Assembly: GCA_943704425.1 (NCBI GenBank)
Contig: CALSCP010000307.1
Coordinates: 1-61,893, forward strand
From: Ministeria vibrans ATCC 50519
Taxonomy: Eukaryota; Opisthokonta; Filasterea
Direction: 5' to 3'
Length of the DNA stretch: 61,893 nt
Shown here: positions 51,316-61,893 of the stretch, piece after piece
How positions within the stretch are numbered: the stretch's first letter is position 1
How the letters are laid out: each line of letters starts with the position of its first letter
Notes under the pieces: model-generated
What the model saw: the letters and a program-made list of their open reading frames with translations, nothing else
Database searches by the model: none
What the model was told of the DNA's origin: nothing
Made by a program: the position numbers and the translations under genes

Positions 51316-53913
51316 TTATTCTTTGAGGGAAGAACGGCCGGCGCGCAGAATCTCATCGACGTTGAGGAGGTTGCTGGCAATCACGGTGGCAGAGTGGAGA
51401 ATCTGACGCTTGACGCGATAGTTGTCCCACACACCCGTATCGGCGGGGGACATGGCCTCGCCTGTGTCAATGTCCAGACCCACAAGGTTTCCCTCCTGGT
51501 ACGCCTCCAGCAGCGCCACAATCGTGTCTTGCGAGTCGAAGCCGCTGTTTTGAGCAAGAACCTGCACGAAACAAGGGCAGAATCGATAAGAAGGAAAGGG
51601 CCGTTCGTCTTGTTTGTGTCACGACGCGCTTACCTTAGGAATGATGAGAAGGGCATCGGCGAACGCCTGAACACCAAGCTTGGCACGGCCCTTGACGGAA
51701 TCCTTGGCCTTCATGAGCTCGGCGTGAGCGGCAATCTCAAAGGCACCGCCGCCGGGAACAAGGTGGCCATCCTCAATAGCATTGACGACGGCACGAAGGC
51801 CATCGTGGATGGCGTCCTTGATCAGCGTCAGAGTGTACTTGTTGGGTCCTACAATACATACAAGTGTGAGTGGCGCAATGAGCGGCAGAACGAAACGCGA
51901 TGCGCTACCTTGCATGAGGATGGTGACTGACTTGGGGTTCTTGACGTCCTCGACAAACGTGAACTTGTCTTCGCCCACCACTGTCTCGTACACCAGACCT
52001 GCCCAGCCCAGCATCTCCGGCTTGAGCTCGTCGAACGAGTTGACTGCCTCGCCACCACACGCCAGAGTCAAACTGAAAACAGGGGGAGGGGGGGTTTAAA
52101 AAAATATACAGAGCGAACGAGTGAGAAAAAATGACAAAATAAACATAATAAAAAAAAATAAAAAAAAAAAAAAACTGCATGATGACAAGTTATACCGTTC
52201 CATGTTGCGGCGCTTGGCACGGCGGAGCGCCAGAATGTTCTCCTTTGCAAGCATATCAAGCGACATTGGGTCAATGCCCTTCTGGTTGATGACCACAAAC
52301 GACTTGTTCTCATTGCCCGCGATCGCACAAACCGTCCGCTTGAAATCAATCAGCTGTCGCACTTTGTCGTCCGTAAACTTGCGCTCGGCCTCGATAAACT
52401 TCTCTCGTTCGGCCGCAGATGCATAAGTGAAGCTCGCATTGACCTCGCTACAAAGTAAAACAAAGCATGAGCAAACGTTTAGAGAGAAAGAATAGAGAGC
52501 GTGCTTGTGCCAACCTCTTCTCGTATTCAAGGGAGACATTGCATGTGAGGACGAGGCAGTCCGTCAAGCGCTTGGGCATGTCGGGGTGGCGTGCGCCGTG
52601 GTCCAGCACCAAACCGCGCACCAGCCGCGAGTCCACGTCGCTCTTGCGCTTGATCTCCATTTTCTACACAAACCAATACAATAAGAATGGTCTTTCAAAC
52701 AGAGTATTTTCTCTCTCGCTCTCTCTTTCCCTCATATATATAGATACAAAAATGTATTATATAATATAAAATATAACAATTACTATAATATTATATCATT
52801 AATGGTGTCTCCGGTGGTTGTTACCTCGACCATGTGAAGATCAATGGGCTGTCCGTCGCATCTGATGGTGAGCAGCGAGTCAACGACTGCTTCGCACAGC
52901 ACGTCGGCGAGCTCAGCGTGCACTTTGGTGCACAGCGACGTGCGCGCCACGTTCAGCAGTGTCTCACGGTCCATGTCCATCTTCACTTTGACGCCGTCCA
53001 AAACCTCAAGTGCCTTCTTCTTGGCAATCTCAAAGCCATCGGCGAGAATGCGTGGATGAAGTCCCTCCGCAACAAACCGATCTGCTTGCTTCAAAAGCTC
53101 GCCAATGATCAGCACGTTCGATGTGGTACCATCGCCCGTCACATCGTCTTGAGCGGTTGAAGCACGCGCAATCAACGAAGCTGTAGGGTGTTGGATTTGC
53201 TACGGAGGAACGAATCAGTCACAAACCAGTGCGACACTCAACTGCCCAATTGCAACAGGAATTGCACATCAACTGTCCCTTATTGCAAACATACCATCTC
53301 GTGCAGAAGAATGTTGCCGTCCTTTGTCATCTTAATATCGCCCGAGCCGGAGACAAGCCTAAGCGAGAGAAGAAAAAAAAAACCAATCATCAGTGTAGAT
53401 CAGAACGAGTGATCCTCCCAGTCGCTGTGCTCCCTCCCCTCTCCCCTCCCCGTCTTCCATGGCCACCAAATATCGACCAGGGCGACGCATACACGCAGAG
53501 CGCATCGCACAGGGCGAAAACGACAGAGAAACGTCAAAAAAAAAGTCTGTGGCAACCAACGCAACAAGACACGAAAAAAAGGGCCTTTTCGCGCTGGATT
53601 CCGACGCCGTTGACGAGCATTATGACAGGCGGAAGCGCCGGCGTGCTTGAAAGTGTCTATGGAATTTTCCACACGTGTGGAAAAGTCATCTTTTTTTCAA
53701 TGGGCTGAGTGAGACGCGCCAGTGGATGGGGGGCGACGGCGAGCATGCCGACGGCCAGAAGGGTGCACATGCAGCCAGTGCAGGGGGGGAATGGGTCGCA
53801 GTAGAGAGTGGCGGCGTCAGCGGCAACGAACAGCGGACGTTTCAAACAAAACATCAAAAGATGACTCGCCAACAGTCATCAGGTGGTGCGCGCCGCATGC
53901 CGGCACACGCGAT

Positions 53914-53945
<32 letters not shown>

Positions 53946-54112
53946 AGAGGCATCCTCTTGGGTGCTCCCACTTACATTTTCATGCTGCCTTTGGGACCCA
54001 GGTTAGTTTTGAGCACATCTCGCAGACCCTGTGCAGCGCCCACGTTGATCGAGAGCGCTTGAGCCGCACGTGCAACCTCAGCGTTGGGGTTCAACTGTTG
54101 GACAGCAGACAT
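51316..54112 (-). CDS. CCT6: Chaperonin CCT/TRiC subunit zeta
   Basis: Eight exons on the minus strand: 54112-53976, 53358-53295, 53199-52825, 52663-52515, 52447-52196, 52072-51909, 51848-51634 and 51561-51316, 533 aa (human 531). ATP-site motifs are present: [32 protein letters not shown]. Family segments include [64 protein letters not shown], and [15 protein letters not shown]. The [14 protein letters not shown] and [11 protein letters not shown] stretches are zeta-specific. It is one of eight ring subunits folding actin and tubulin in the cytosol. Intron 1 (617 bases) is unusually long for this window and includes a CA repeat at 53920-53945. It is divergent to SET1. Confidence 0.97.
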
Positions 54113-54209
54113 ATCGAAACAGGTGAATAATAATTGATTTTTTTTTAATTTTTAATAATGATCATGATTGTTTATTAATCAATCATTTTTGCTCCTTTGA
54201 GACTTGGCA
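54113..54209. promoter_or_regulatory. 97-base divergent promoter of CCT6 and SET1
   Basis: The start codons of CCT6 (minus) and the SET1 gene (plus) are only 97 bases apart, so this AT-rich segment must serve both genes, probably as a bid-irectional promoter. No specific motif recognised. Confidence 0.55.
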
Positions 54210-57200
54210 ATGGCGGAACCTCCTGTGGGAGACCCTTCCAACATTGACGATGGTACTGCCCGTGTCGTCTCGCGAGTTGATGGTGTTTGTTTGTGTTTGT
54301 TTTTTATATTATATGTGTGTGTGTGTCTTCTCTGCTTTGCTTTTTTGACAGCTTTCCCTTTCCATCGGCTGTCAAACAGACGTCGCAGAATCAGCACTGC
54401 TGGTCCGTCCGAAGCCAAGCGACACGTACCGGCTGCTGTGGGATCCCGAGATCCCTCGCGAGCCCAAACGCCCTCGAAAGCTCTTTAGAATACGCGGCGT
54501 ATCGCCCCACAACGGACAGGTACATGCCGAGAGAGAAAAAAAAAAGAAGGAAAAAAACAAGTTGCTTCTGATGCGTCTTGCTCGCTCCCCTGCGCTCGCC
54601 AGGTGGCTGTACCGCACGATCCACGAAGCCGGCCGACTGGTCTTCGGGCTCCGTTGGACCTGCGCATTGTGGTGTACTCGTACAGCGAGCACTCGATGGG
54701 TCCGCCGCCCAAGAAGGAGCTGCTCATCACCGGACTTGCCCCCGACATCTCCGCCGATTTCCTCCACGCCCTGTGCTCCGACCACGGCAGCCTCTCCTCG
54801 TCGAGCGGCGTCAAGCTGGGGAAGCGCAGAGGCACCGGCGAACGACTCGGTATTGCGCTGGTTCGCTTCAGTCGGTCGCGAGACGCTCGTCGCGCCGCCG
54901 AGAAACTCGATCAGTCTGTGATGATGGGTCACCGCGTGACGGTGCGCGTTGACCCGGCCGCCCAGCTCTTTTCACGACTTTGTTCCGACCCTTCGGCGTC
55001 CATTGATGACCTAGAAAAGGAATGCGAGTCCATTGTGGGCGTTGGTGCACGTCCAACTGTTGGTGATGTGGCCACCACCGATCTGTATGGTCGTGCTGTA
55101 GTTCCCAAACGAAAGGCTGCCCCTCCCGTCTTCGTCCCTCCTGGTGCTGCTGCCAACACCGCTACTGCTATTGCTGCTGCTGCTGCTGCCGCCACCGCCG
55201 TCACTGTGAGTGGGGGAAACGGCATGACGTCCGCCCATAATGTTCCGCCACCGCCACCCGAACCTGAAGAGGGCGAGCTCATTCTCGACAGCACCGACTT
55301 TGCCGCTGCCTCTTCATCGCCACCCCCACCACCACCGCCACCTGAACAGCCGCCCCCTCCTCCACGCAGTGCTCTCAACGACGACACTCCTCCTCCACCA
55401 CCCCCACCCCCTGACCACCCACCGGCCTCAGCTGCGCATCCTCCTCCACCACCACCCTCCTCCATGCCTCTCACCTCGAGCACATCCACTCTGCTCGCAT
55501 CCAAACCCGATCCATCTCCATTCACCTTTGTACCGCCCTCTGCTGCCACAGCTGCTGCCACAGCCGCTGCAGCCGCTGCAGCTGCCGCAGCCATTACCAC
55601 TGGTGCCTCCGCCGCAGGGGGACCAGGCGCTCTTGCGCCTCCTTTGTTGTTGCTACCGCCCGTTGAAGGACCCGTCTATCCACCCTACCTTGTTGAGATC
55701 ACATCGCCTCTGCCACTCACGGTGCGTGCCTCTATGGTCGCCGAGCACTGTCTCAAGAATCACGTGTACCCCAAGAACATTGTGTGCCAAAAGGACGGCA
55801 CATGTCGCATACACTTTGACGACGCAGACACACGCAATGTTGCTGTGCGCCTTATCGACAGTACCGTCATTGCCGGTGTCATTCTCGATGTACAGGCGAC
55901 CGACGATCCCGTGTTGCTGCAGCGCTTCAATGCGGCTGCCGCGTACCGCGAACAACAGCGTCGTCTCAAGGAGATTCAGGAGGAACAAGAGCGAGTGGCG
56001 CGTGAAGCACGTGAAGAGTACGAGCGCACTCTTCACGGCGAACGTGACATGTCCATCTCGCCGTCGTCGTCGCGCGCTCCGTCGCCTGCGCCACCACTGG
56101 TTGACGACTGTGAGATAGACCCCGATAGCGAGGCAGTGCCCTTCCTAGAGTCCAAGGCGCACCGCAGTGCGCGGCGTACGCTTGACGACGACGACTCGGC
56201 CAACGAGAGCGACGAAGATGAAGCGTCGCTGCTGCCCTCGACACAGGATCTTACTGATGCCATTGTGGACCGACTCAAGGCGGATCTCTTGCGTGCTGTC
56301 AAACTCGACGCACAGCGCAAGGTCATTGAAAAGACAGTCACGTCGGAGATTGTCTCTTGGCGCGAACGTCGTCAAACGGACCACCATCGTCCGTCGTCGT
56401 CGTCGTCGTCGTCGTCCACCATGCCCCACCGGAGCAGCCGCGACCATGATCGAGATCGTGATCGTGACCGACACCACGACCGCGATCGTGACCGACACTA
56501 CGACCGCGATCGCGACCTTGCTGAGCGTGATCGACGTCGGTCGCCGCGACACGATGACAAGGATAAGGAGGCGTCTGGTGCGAGTGTGCCGTCTACCGAC
56601 TTTCGCATCAAGGTGTGTCGTGATGCACCTGTGGTGCGCACGGGGGCGCGCATGTGGCAAGGGTACGGGGCCAAGCCGGCAGGGAGTACCGCAAGCGATG
56701 CCGCAGCTGCCGCTGCCGTTGCCGCTGCCCTCTCGTCCCTGCCACCTGGCTCGGTGGCGTGGCGGGCGGCCCAGCTGGAGCAGAAACGTCTGGAGGAGGA
56801 GCGTCTGAAGCGTCTGGAGCGAGAGCAACAGCGACGCATTGAAAACGACCAGAAGATGCATCAGCAGCTGTTGGAGGAACTGGATGCTCGCCGAGGCTGG
56901 GGTAAGCCTCGGACGCAAGCGAGTGCGGCGCGCACATCGGCCGTCAAGAAGATGCGCGACAAGAGTCGCAACAACGCTGAGGAAGGTGGCAGCAGCGGTA
57001 GTAGTAGGAAGAAGCAGCATCGGCAGCCGAAGGAGCGTGCCAAGGCAAAGCGACGACACTATGACGACGACGAGGACGACGAGAGCGACAGTGATAGTGA
57101 CAATGCGACGAGCGACAGCAGCGACGAGAGTGACGACGACGACGACAACGTCAATGTCGGCTCAGTCGTGCGTGCCATGAACAACAAAACGGTGCGCGAC

Positions 57201-58737
57201 CAGGGACTCGACGAAGACGACCAGTGGATCGACTTTGGCGACATGGCCGGCAGCAAATCGAAGAAGCATCGTAAGCGCGAGGCGGAGCGAGCCAAGCGCA
57301 AACAACCGAAGAAGAGACGCCGACTGCAGTCTGGCTCGGACGACGAAGATGACATGTCGATGGCGCCACTGGACGACAATGTCCACGACCAGTGGTCTGC
57401 CACGCCCGCCGTTGCGGCCACATCCAAAAAGGGGCGTGGAAGCAAGCGCAAGAATGAGGAGGCGGCGCGGAATAGCACTGCAACAAAGCGTGCTCGCACC
57501 GCACCCGAGCTGTTTTCGGGTCTTCAAGTGCCCAAGGTGGTGGGCGATGCAACGGTGCACGCCAACCTGCGCTCCCTTGAAGATGCGGATGTGCTACTGG
57601 ATGCGGAGGATGCATGGTTAATGTCGTGTGCGCTCAATGAGCGGGAGGCGGCGTCGGCCGACCAGGGCACGGGCGAGCGGGTGTATGCTCAATTGAGTGA
57701 GGCATGGCTGGAGCAGGCGACCAAGTCGGGCTTTGACGATGACGTGGCCCACCCAATGGGATGTGCCCGCAGCCAAGGCGTGTATCGGGTGTCAGACGAC
57801 GAGAAGGCCCGACGACGCTGGATCAACGCGATTGGTGTGGTGGCAGATGTGCGAGCACGCACTGCCGAGGGTGCTGGCGGTGTCACGGCAACCGCGGCGG
57901 CTGGCGACGTGAGTGGAAGTGGCGGAGCCGGTGGATCGAGCAGTGGAGCGGGAGGGGCAGGCGGTACGGGTGAGAGCACGAGTGCGACTGAGCAAGCGCA
58001 GCATCATCTCATGGCGGAAGCGCAAGCAATGGTAGTGAGCATGGGTGGCTCGGCACATGACGAGGCAGCCGTGGCAGTGGCTGCAGCGACGCTAGCTAAA
58101 AACGCTCAGCAGTCGATGGGGGCGTCGTTGTCGCGTGCGGCACGAGCCAACCAGCGCGCGCAGCACATGCCATTGTTTGGCGGGGACACAACCGCCATGC
58201 TGCGGTCACGCCAGAAGCTACTTCGGTTCCATGCGTCGCCCATTCACAACTGGGGACTGTTTACGCTGACCCCCATTGAGGCCAACGACATGGTCGTGGA
58301 GTATGTGGGCGAGCAGGTGCGCGCACACATTGCCGACATGCGCGAGGAGCGCTACGATCAGCAAGGCATTGGCAGCAGCTACCTCTTTCGCCAAGACGAC
58401 AAGCACGTCATTGATGCGACCAAGCGTGGCAACATTGCGCGATTCATGAATCACAGCTGCGATGTAAGGCCCTGATATGTGTTTTTTTTTTTGTTTCAAT
58501 CACTTTGTTTCTCTCTCTCTCAAACTCTCGACCTATCCTTTTCTTATTTATTTATTTCTCTAGCCCAACTGTCGAGCGGATGTGGTCCACGTAGACGGCC
58601 AGAAGAAGATTATTGTGTACTCACGACGGCCCATTGCGTCGGGTGAAGAGATCACATATGACTACAAGTTTCCCATCGAAGACGTTAAGATCCCATGTCA
58701 CTGTCGCTCCCCCATTTGTCGCGGATCCCTCAACTAA
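54210..58737 (+). CDS. SET1: SET1/COMPASS-type histone H3K4 methyltransferase
   Basis: Four exons: 54210-54284, 54352-54519, 54603-58463 and 58564-58737, 1425 aa. Order: an N-terminal segment with [20 protein letters not shown]; an RRM near 119-195 ([39 protein letters not shown]); Pro-rich and poly-Ala stretches; a second RRM-like region ([20 protein letters not shown]); coiled coil; a long Arg-Asp repeat near 690-725; acidic/basic runs; an n-SET-like part with [12 protein letters not shown]; the SET domain from about 1281 ([39 protein letters not shown]). The post-SET is [14 protein letters not shown], the DPN turn across the last intron, and YDY are intact, so it should be active. SET1 marks H3K4 at active promoters. 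Confidence 0.94.
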
Positions 58738-58940
58738 CAGAGAGGATGTGTCAGAGGGGTACAAAATGACACAGAGCAACCAAAAATGTAACATAAAATT
58801 CAAGATTTTCATTTAATTATTGTCTCATTTACAGTCGGTGAGAAGACAACATTTTTATGTTCACAAACAGACAAACAACACGAAAGAAGAATACGAGAGC
58901 ATTATCAGAAAGACGCAGAGAGAGAGAGGAAGAATCTAAA

Positions 58941-59424
58941 CTATGATTCAGTGAAAGAGCTTAGGGGAACAGCCGACGCAGTCACAGCCACATCAGCATC
59001 GACAGTTGTTGTCGACGGTGGTGGCGGAGAAGGATCGGTTGCAACAGCACTTGCAGGAGGCTCTGGAGTGTGAGTTGGTGGGAGAGTGTTCGGTGAAGGG
59101 CCCAGTGAGCTACTGGTGCTGGGAGCACTTCCGTTGCCGCCCACTGTGCTTGTGCTGCTGCTGCTGAGTGTGCCCCCCAGTCCCATCAACTCGTCGTACT
59201 TCTCATGCTAAAACAAAAGAAGAATTATTTTGCGGGTCCGACTTTTTTTCTTTTCTTTTTTTTCTGTTTTTGTGTGTTTTACGCCGAGCTTTGAAAGTTG
59301 CCAGAGTGAACGATCGCGGGACACACAGACAAAGAGCGGGTCTTTCTTGAGAAGGGCAACACACACTCGCTTCCAGTCTGAGCCATACACTCCCAGGTTG
59401 CGACGACGAAGTGCGCTCCACACC

Positions 59425-59505
<81 letters not shown>

Positions 59506-59586
59506 TAAGTGAGTTAGTGAAAGACAAAGAGATTGTGTTTGTATAAAAATATGTGTGTGTGTATGTGTGTGTGTCTGTCTTTGTCT

Positions 59587-59617
<31 letters not shown>

Positions 59618-60511
59618 ACTGGTGAAAGTTGAGAGGAGAGAAAGGCAAAAGGAACAAGAGCAAGAGGATTGTTCGGAGTGTGCTCGGCCATGAGACGCAC
59701 CAAAAGCACTGTTGGACGAGAAGAGGGATTAGTTTCGAAAAAAGGATAGGTGTAGTGATGGATGTTACTTTGGAGGTCGGTGAGATCGAGAGCAAGTGCG
59801 TGTGCGTGGAGCTGTACAAGGTCGAGGGTGGCAAGAGCAGGCGAACGCAGCAACAGCGTCCCATCATCCCCCTCGTCCATGGGCACGCTGTCGCTCTCGG
59901 ACGCATCTGCTGCTGCTGCTTGTGCTCGTGCGTGCGCTTGTGCGTGTGCCGCAGCCGCTGCTGCAGCGGCAGCGGCCGCGGCCTGTGCGGCTGCGACTGC
60001 AGCTGCAGTGCCGTTGCGAGCAACGGTGGCTGTGCCGGGCAGGCGAGTCGTGATGGGTGCTGTCTCGCGCTTGCGTGCTTCGCTGGGCGTCACAATGTTC
60101 GCCAGGAGTGTGTTGAGCTGCTGTGTTGCCAGTGTGCGTGCTGTGGCAGTCACGTACCACACATGACTGTTGGCAGGATCTCGCTGCACACGTGCACACC
60201 ACACACATTAATTTCAATTTGACATGAGTATATTATTTGTGTGCTCTTACGAGAAAGATTGGATTGGTGTTGGAGCTGTTGGTCAGACTAGACATGACGG
60301 CGCGACGACAGTCTTGAGCATAAGGAGTGCCATCGCGTTTGCGGAGATGGCCCCAGTGCGGGAGGACATTCTCGCAGACGTGCTCGGCTGGCGCAGAGCC
60401 ACCACGGCATATGATAATGTGGATAATGAGCGCTTGTAGTTGGGTGAGTTCCGGTGAAGAAGTGCTGCCAGAGGAAATGGCAGACGTGCTGTGGTAGGAG
60501 CGCGAGGACGA

Positions 60512-60553
<42 letters not shown>

Positions 60554-61600
60554 GGCGGTGGTGGTGGTGGTGGTGGAGTGTGCTCTGGTCGCCGTGAAGT
60601 ACGACGACGGCGCAGCACGACCCCCTGCCACCGGACCCTCGTCGCTGTCGTTGTCGCTCATGTCGTCGTCCGGCAGCTTGCTCAGGTCCGTGTCGAGCAC
60701 TTCGAGAACAGTGCAGAATCGCCAAAAGTGCTCTTCGTCACACGCCTCAAACAGGCGATGCCGCTGGTTCTGGCCCCGCAGGGTGCGCTCAATGGCAGTT
60801 CTAAGAATACATGCCCGTGCATTGGCGGCGTGAGCGGTTCAAACGCCCAATGACAGATTCAAAGGAAACACAAAAGGAGAATGTTTTTTTTTTCAGGTTT
60901 GGCATTTTTTTAAAAATCCTGACGACAAAAAAGATATCAAACGAAAAAAAAATATAAAAAGTGAAATGAGTGTAGATGTGAAGGAAAACACTCTGATCAG
61001 GCACGAATAAGGCGTACAAAGGCGTGTGAAGTTGGTGCACGGTGAGATCCTACCTGATTTTCGTGTGGTACGGAACGCGATCGCGTTGGCGAATTTCCTG
61101 CCACCGTCTCGCGACAAAATCATGGATCTCGTCGATGTGGACGCGCTTTCCGCCGTGCTTGGCGACCGCCTGCGTCATGGCCACTGTTGCGCGAAGAGAC
61201 AGGAGATGGATCAGCCCAGCTCGACTCACACGAGAAAAATGGGGAAAAAAAAAAAAAAAGGCGTCGAGTGGTACGAAGTCACCAAGGGGAAGTCTGGGGG
61301 GGGTTTGCGGGGCAGAGTAGCAGGGGAGGGTCCTGGGGCGTGATCGGAAGTGTCGACGGGGCGGGCGAGGGGCGCGGTATACCTTGAATATCGGTCAAGT
61401 CGTCGCGGTTGAGGTAGGCACTCAGCGGATGGAGGCCTCCGCGGGGCCCATCGTCGAACCCGTCCGCCTGCACACACGCCGTTAGTCCCTTGCAATGTAA
61501 TAACGCCAACTCCGCAGTCTCTGCAAGTGTCCATCGTCCGCTTTTCCCTTCCGACGTTACTTTTTTTTTTCTCTCTCTCTCTCTCTTTTTGTTGGACGTC
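58941..61600 (-). CDS. Putative nuclear protein with repeated winged-helix-like modules (5' end unresolved)
   Basis: Exons on the minus strand: about 61600-61383 (5' end uncertain), 61183-61054, 60800-60251, 60183-59620, 59423-59283 and 59207-58941, about 622 visible codons. Three stretches look like winged-helix modules. The first is VHIDEIHDFVARRWQEIRQR, VPYHTKIRTAIERTL, ending FWRFC. The second is LQALIIHIIICRGGSAPAEH, QDCRRAVMSSLTNSS, ending SHVWYV. The third is NLGVYGSDWKRVCVALLKKD, ending SLWQLS. Each has a recognition-helix-like part followed by a wing with a Trp. Linkers hold Asp/Ser, poly-Ala and Ser/Thr/Pro runs. I cannot name the family; chromatin or DNA binding is inferred. No in-frame ATG is visible, so a 5' exon is missing. 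It is convergent with SET1. Confidence 0.6.
59427..59502. repeat. (GA)n microsatellite in the winged-helix gene
   Basis: About 37 GA units on the plus strand just upstream (sense) of the exon starting at 59423, followed by (TG)n at 59551-59616 in the same intron. Confidence 0.97.
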
Positions 61601-61893
61601 CTGTCAAAAACTCATGAAAGTCGAGAAAGAGCGCAGCGCGGCGGAGGACATTGGGATGGCACTCGCAAAGCAGATCTTACGTCGAGCACGGCCTTCAGAT
61701 GCCCGCAATGCCAAGAGGGACGCACAGAGGTATTTTTCAAATACCAAAACGATAGGGACGCTCCTGAGTAAGGAGTTTGCAGTGCCGACGCCGGGATGCT
61801 GCGACGCACTGTCCCCTTACGGAATCGCCCCATAGTATGTTTGTAGAAGAAAGTGTTTTTATATTAATTTTACTTTTTTTTTTTTTTTTTTTT
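61601..61893. other. Window edge, coding status unclear
   Basis: Open frames exist on both strands. Plus-strand frame 61490-61771 contains FRCPQCQEGRTEVFFKYQND and RDAPE before a GTAAGG donor, loosely like a TFIIS/RPB9-type zinc ribbon (CxxC plus a QxRxAxE-like stretch). Another plus frame (61615-61835) is helical and charged. A minus frame (61833-61681) starts MGRFRKGTVRRS and could be a 5' exon of the preceding gene, but its phase does not fit. I could not decide. A T-run closes the window. Confidence 0.35.

Overview
The window is nuclear DNA from a eukaryote, most likely a free-living unicellular one. Genes are compact (about 22 in 62 kb), most are cut by short GT-AG introns, and many neighbours start or end within 40-250 bases of each other on opposite strands. 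Exons are GC-rich, while introns and spacers are AT-rich and full of microsatellites, homopolymers and three assembly gaps (18843-18852, 32338-32407, 49848-50780). The gene set is that of Amorphea or Holozoa: DUOX plus DUOXA, USP32, tepsin, JMJD8, CNOT11, NAA25, a BBC1-like SH3 protein and a SET1 methyltransferase. I do not assign a species. All exon boundaries were worked out by hand from frame, splice sites and remembered family conservation. I had no alignments or transcripts.

Left part (1-12000): a GAA/AAT repeat block, an SH3/BBC1-like actin-patch type protein (+), a complete USP32-type deubiquitinase (+) and a mitochondrial NAD-isocitrate dehydrogenase regulatory-type subunit (-). Next (12400-22300) comes a head-to-head pair: dual oxidase DUOX (-) and its maturation factor DUOXA (+), sharing a 544-base intergenic region.

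Middle (22600-43600): a 65-aa conserved-looking protein, NAD-glycerol-3-phosphate dehydrogenase (-), snoRNP protein NHP2 (+), the AP-4 accessory protein tepsin (+), a JMJD8-like JmjC protein (-), a type I membrane protein (-), a small Dpy-30-motif protein (+), a mitochondrial-looking protein of unknown function (-), a BTB-Kelch protein (+), a METTL-type methyltransferase (+), a 541-aa unknown (+) and a GT54/MGAT4-like glycosyltransferase with a C-terminal WSC domain (-).

Right part (43600-61893): CNOT11, the CCR4-NOT subunit, whose last exon carries an in-frame 394-residue intein at the conserved Cys of its C-terminal motif (+). This is the most striking feature of the window. It is followed by NAA25 (-, with part in an assembly gap), chaperonin subunit CCT6 (-), a SET1/COMPASS histone H3K4 methyltransferase (+) and a multi-winged-helix protein (-). 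The final 290 bases are ambiguous.

Functionally the genes are mostly housekeeping: mRNA decay, N-terminal acetylation, protein folding, chromatin, trafficking and redox. DUOX and DUOXA form a true functional pair. No bacterial-type operons, CRISPR arrays, rRNA or tRNA genes were recognised.
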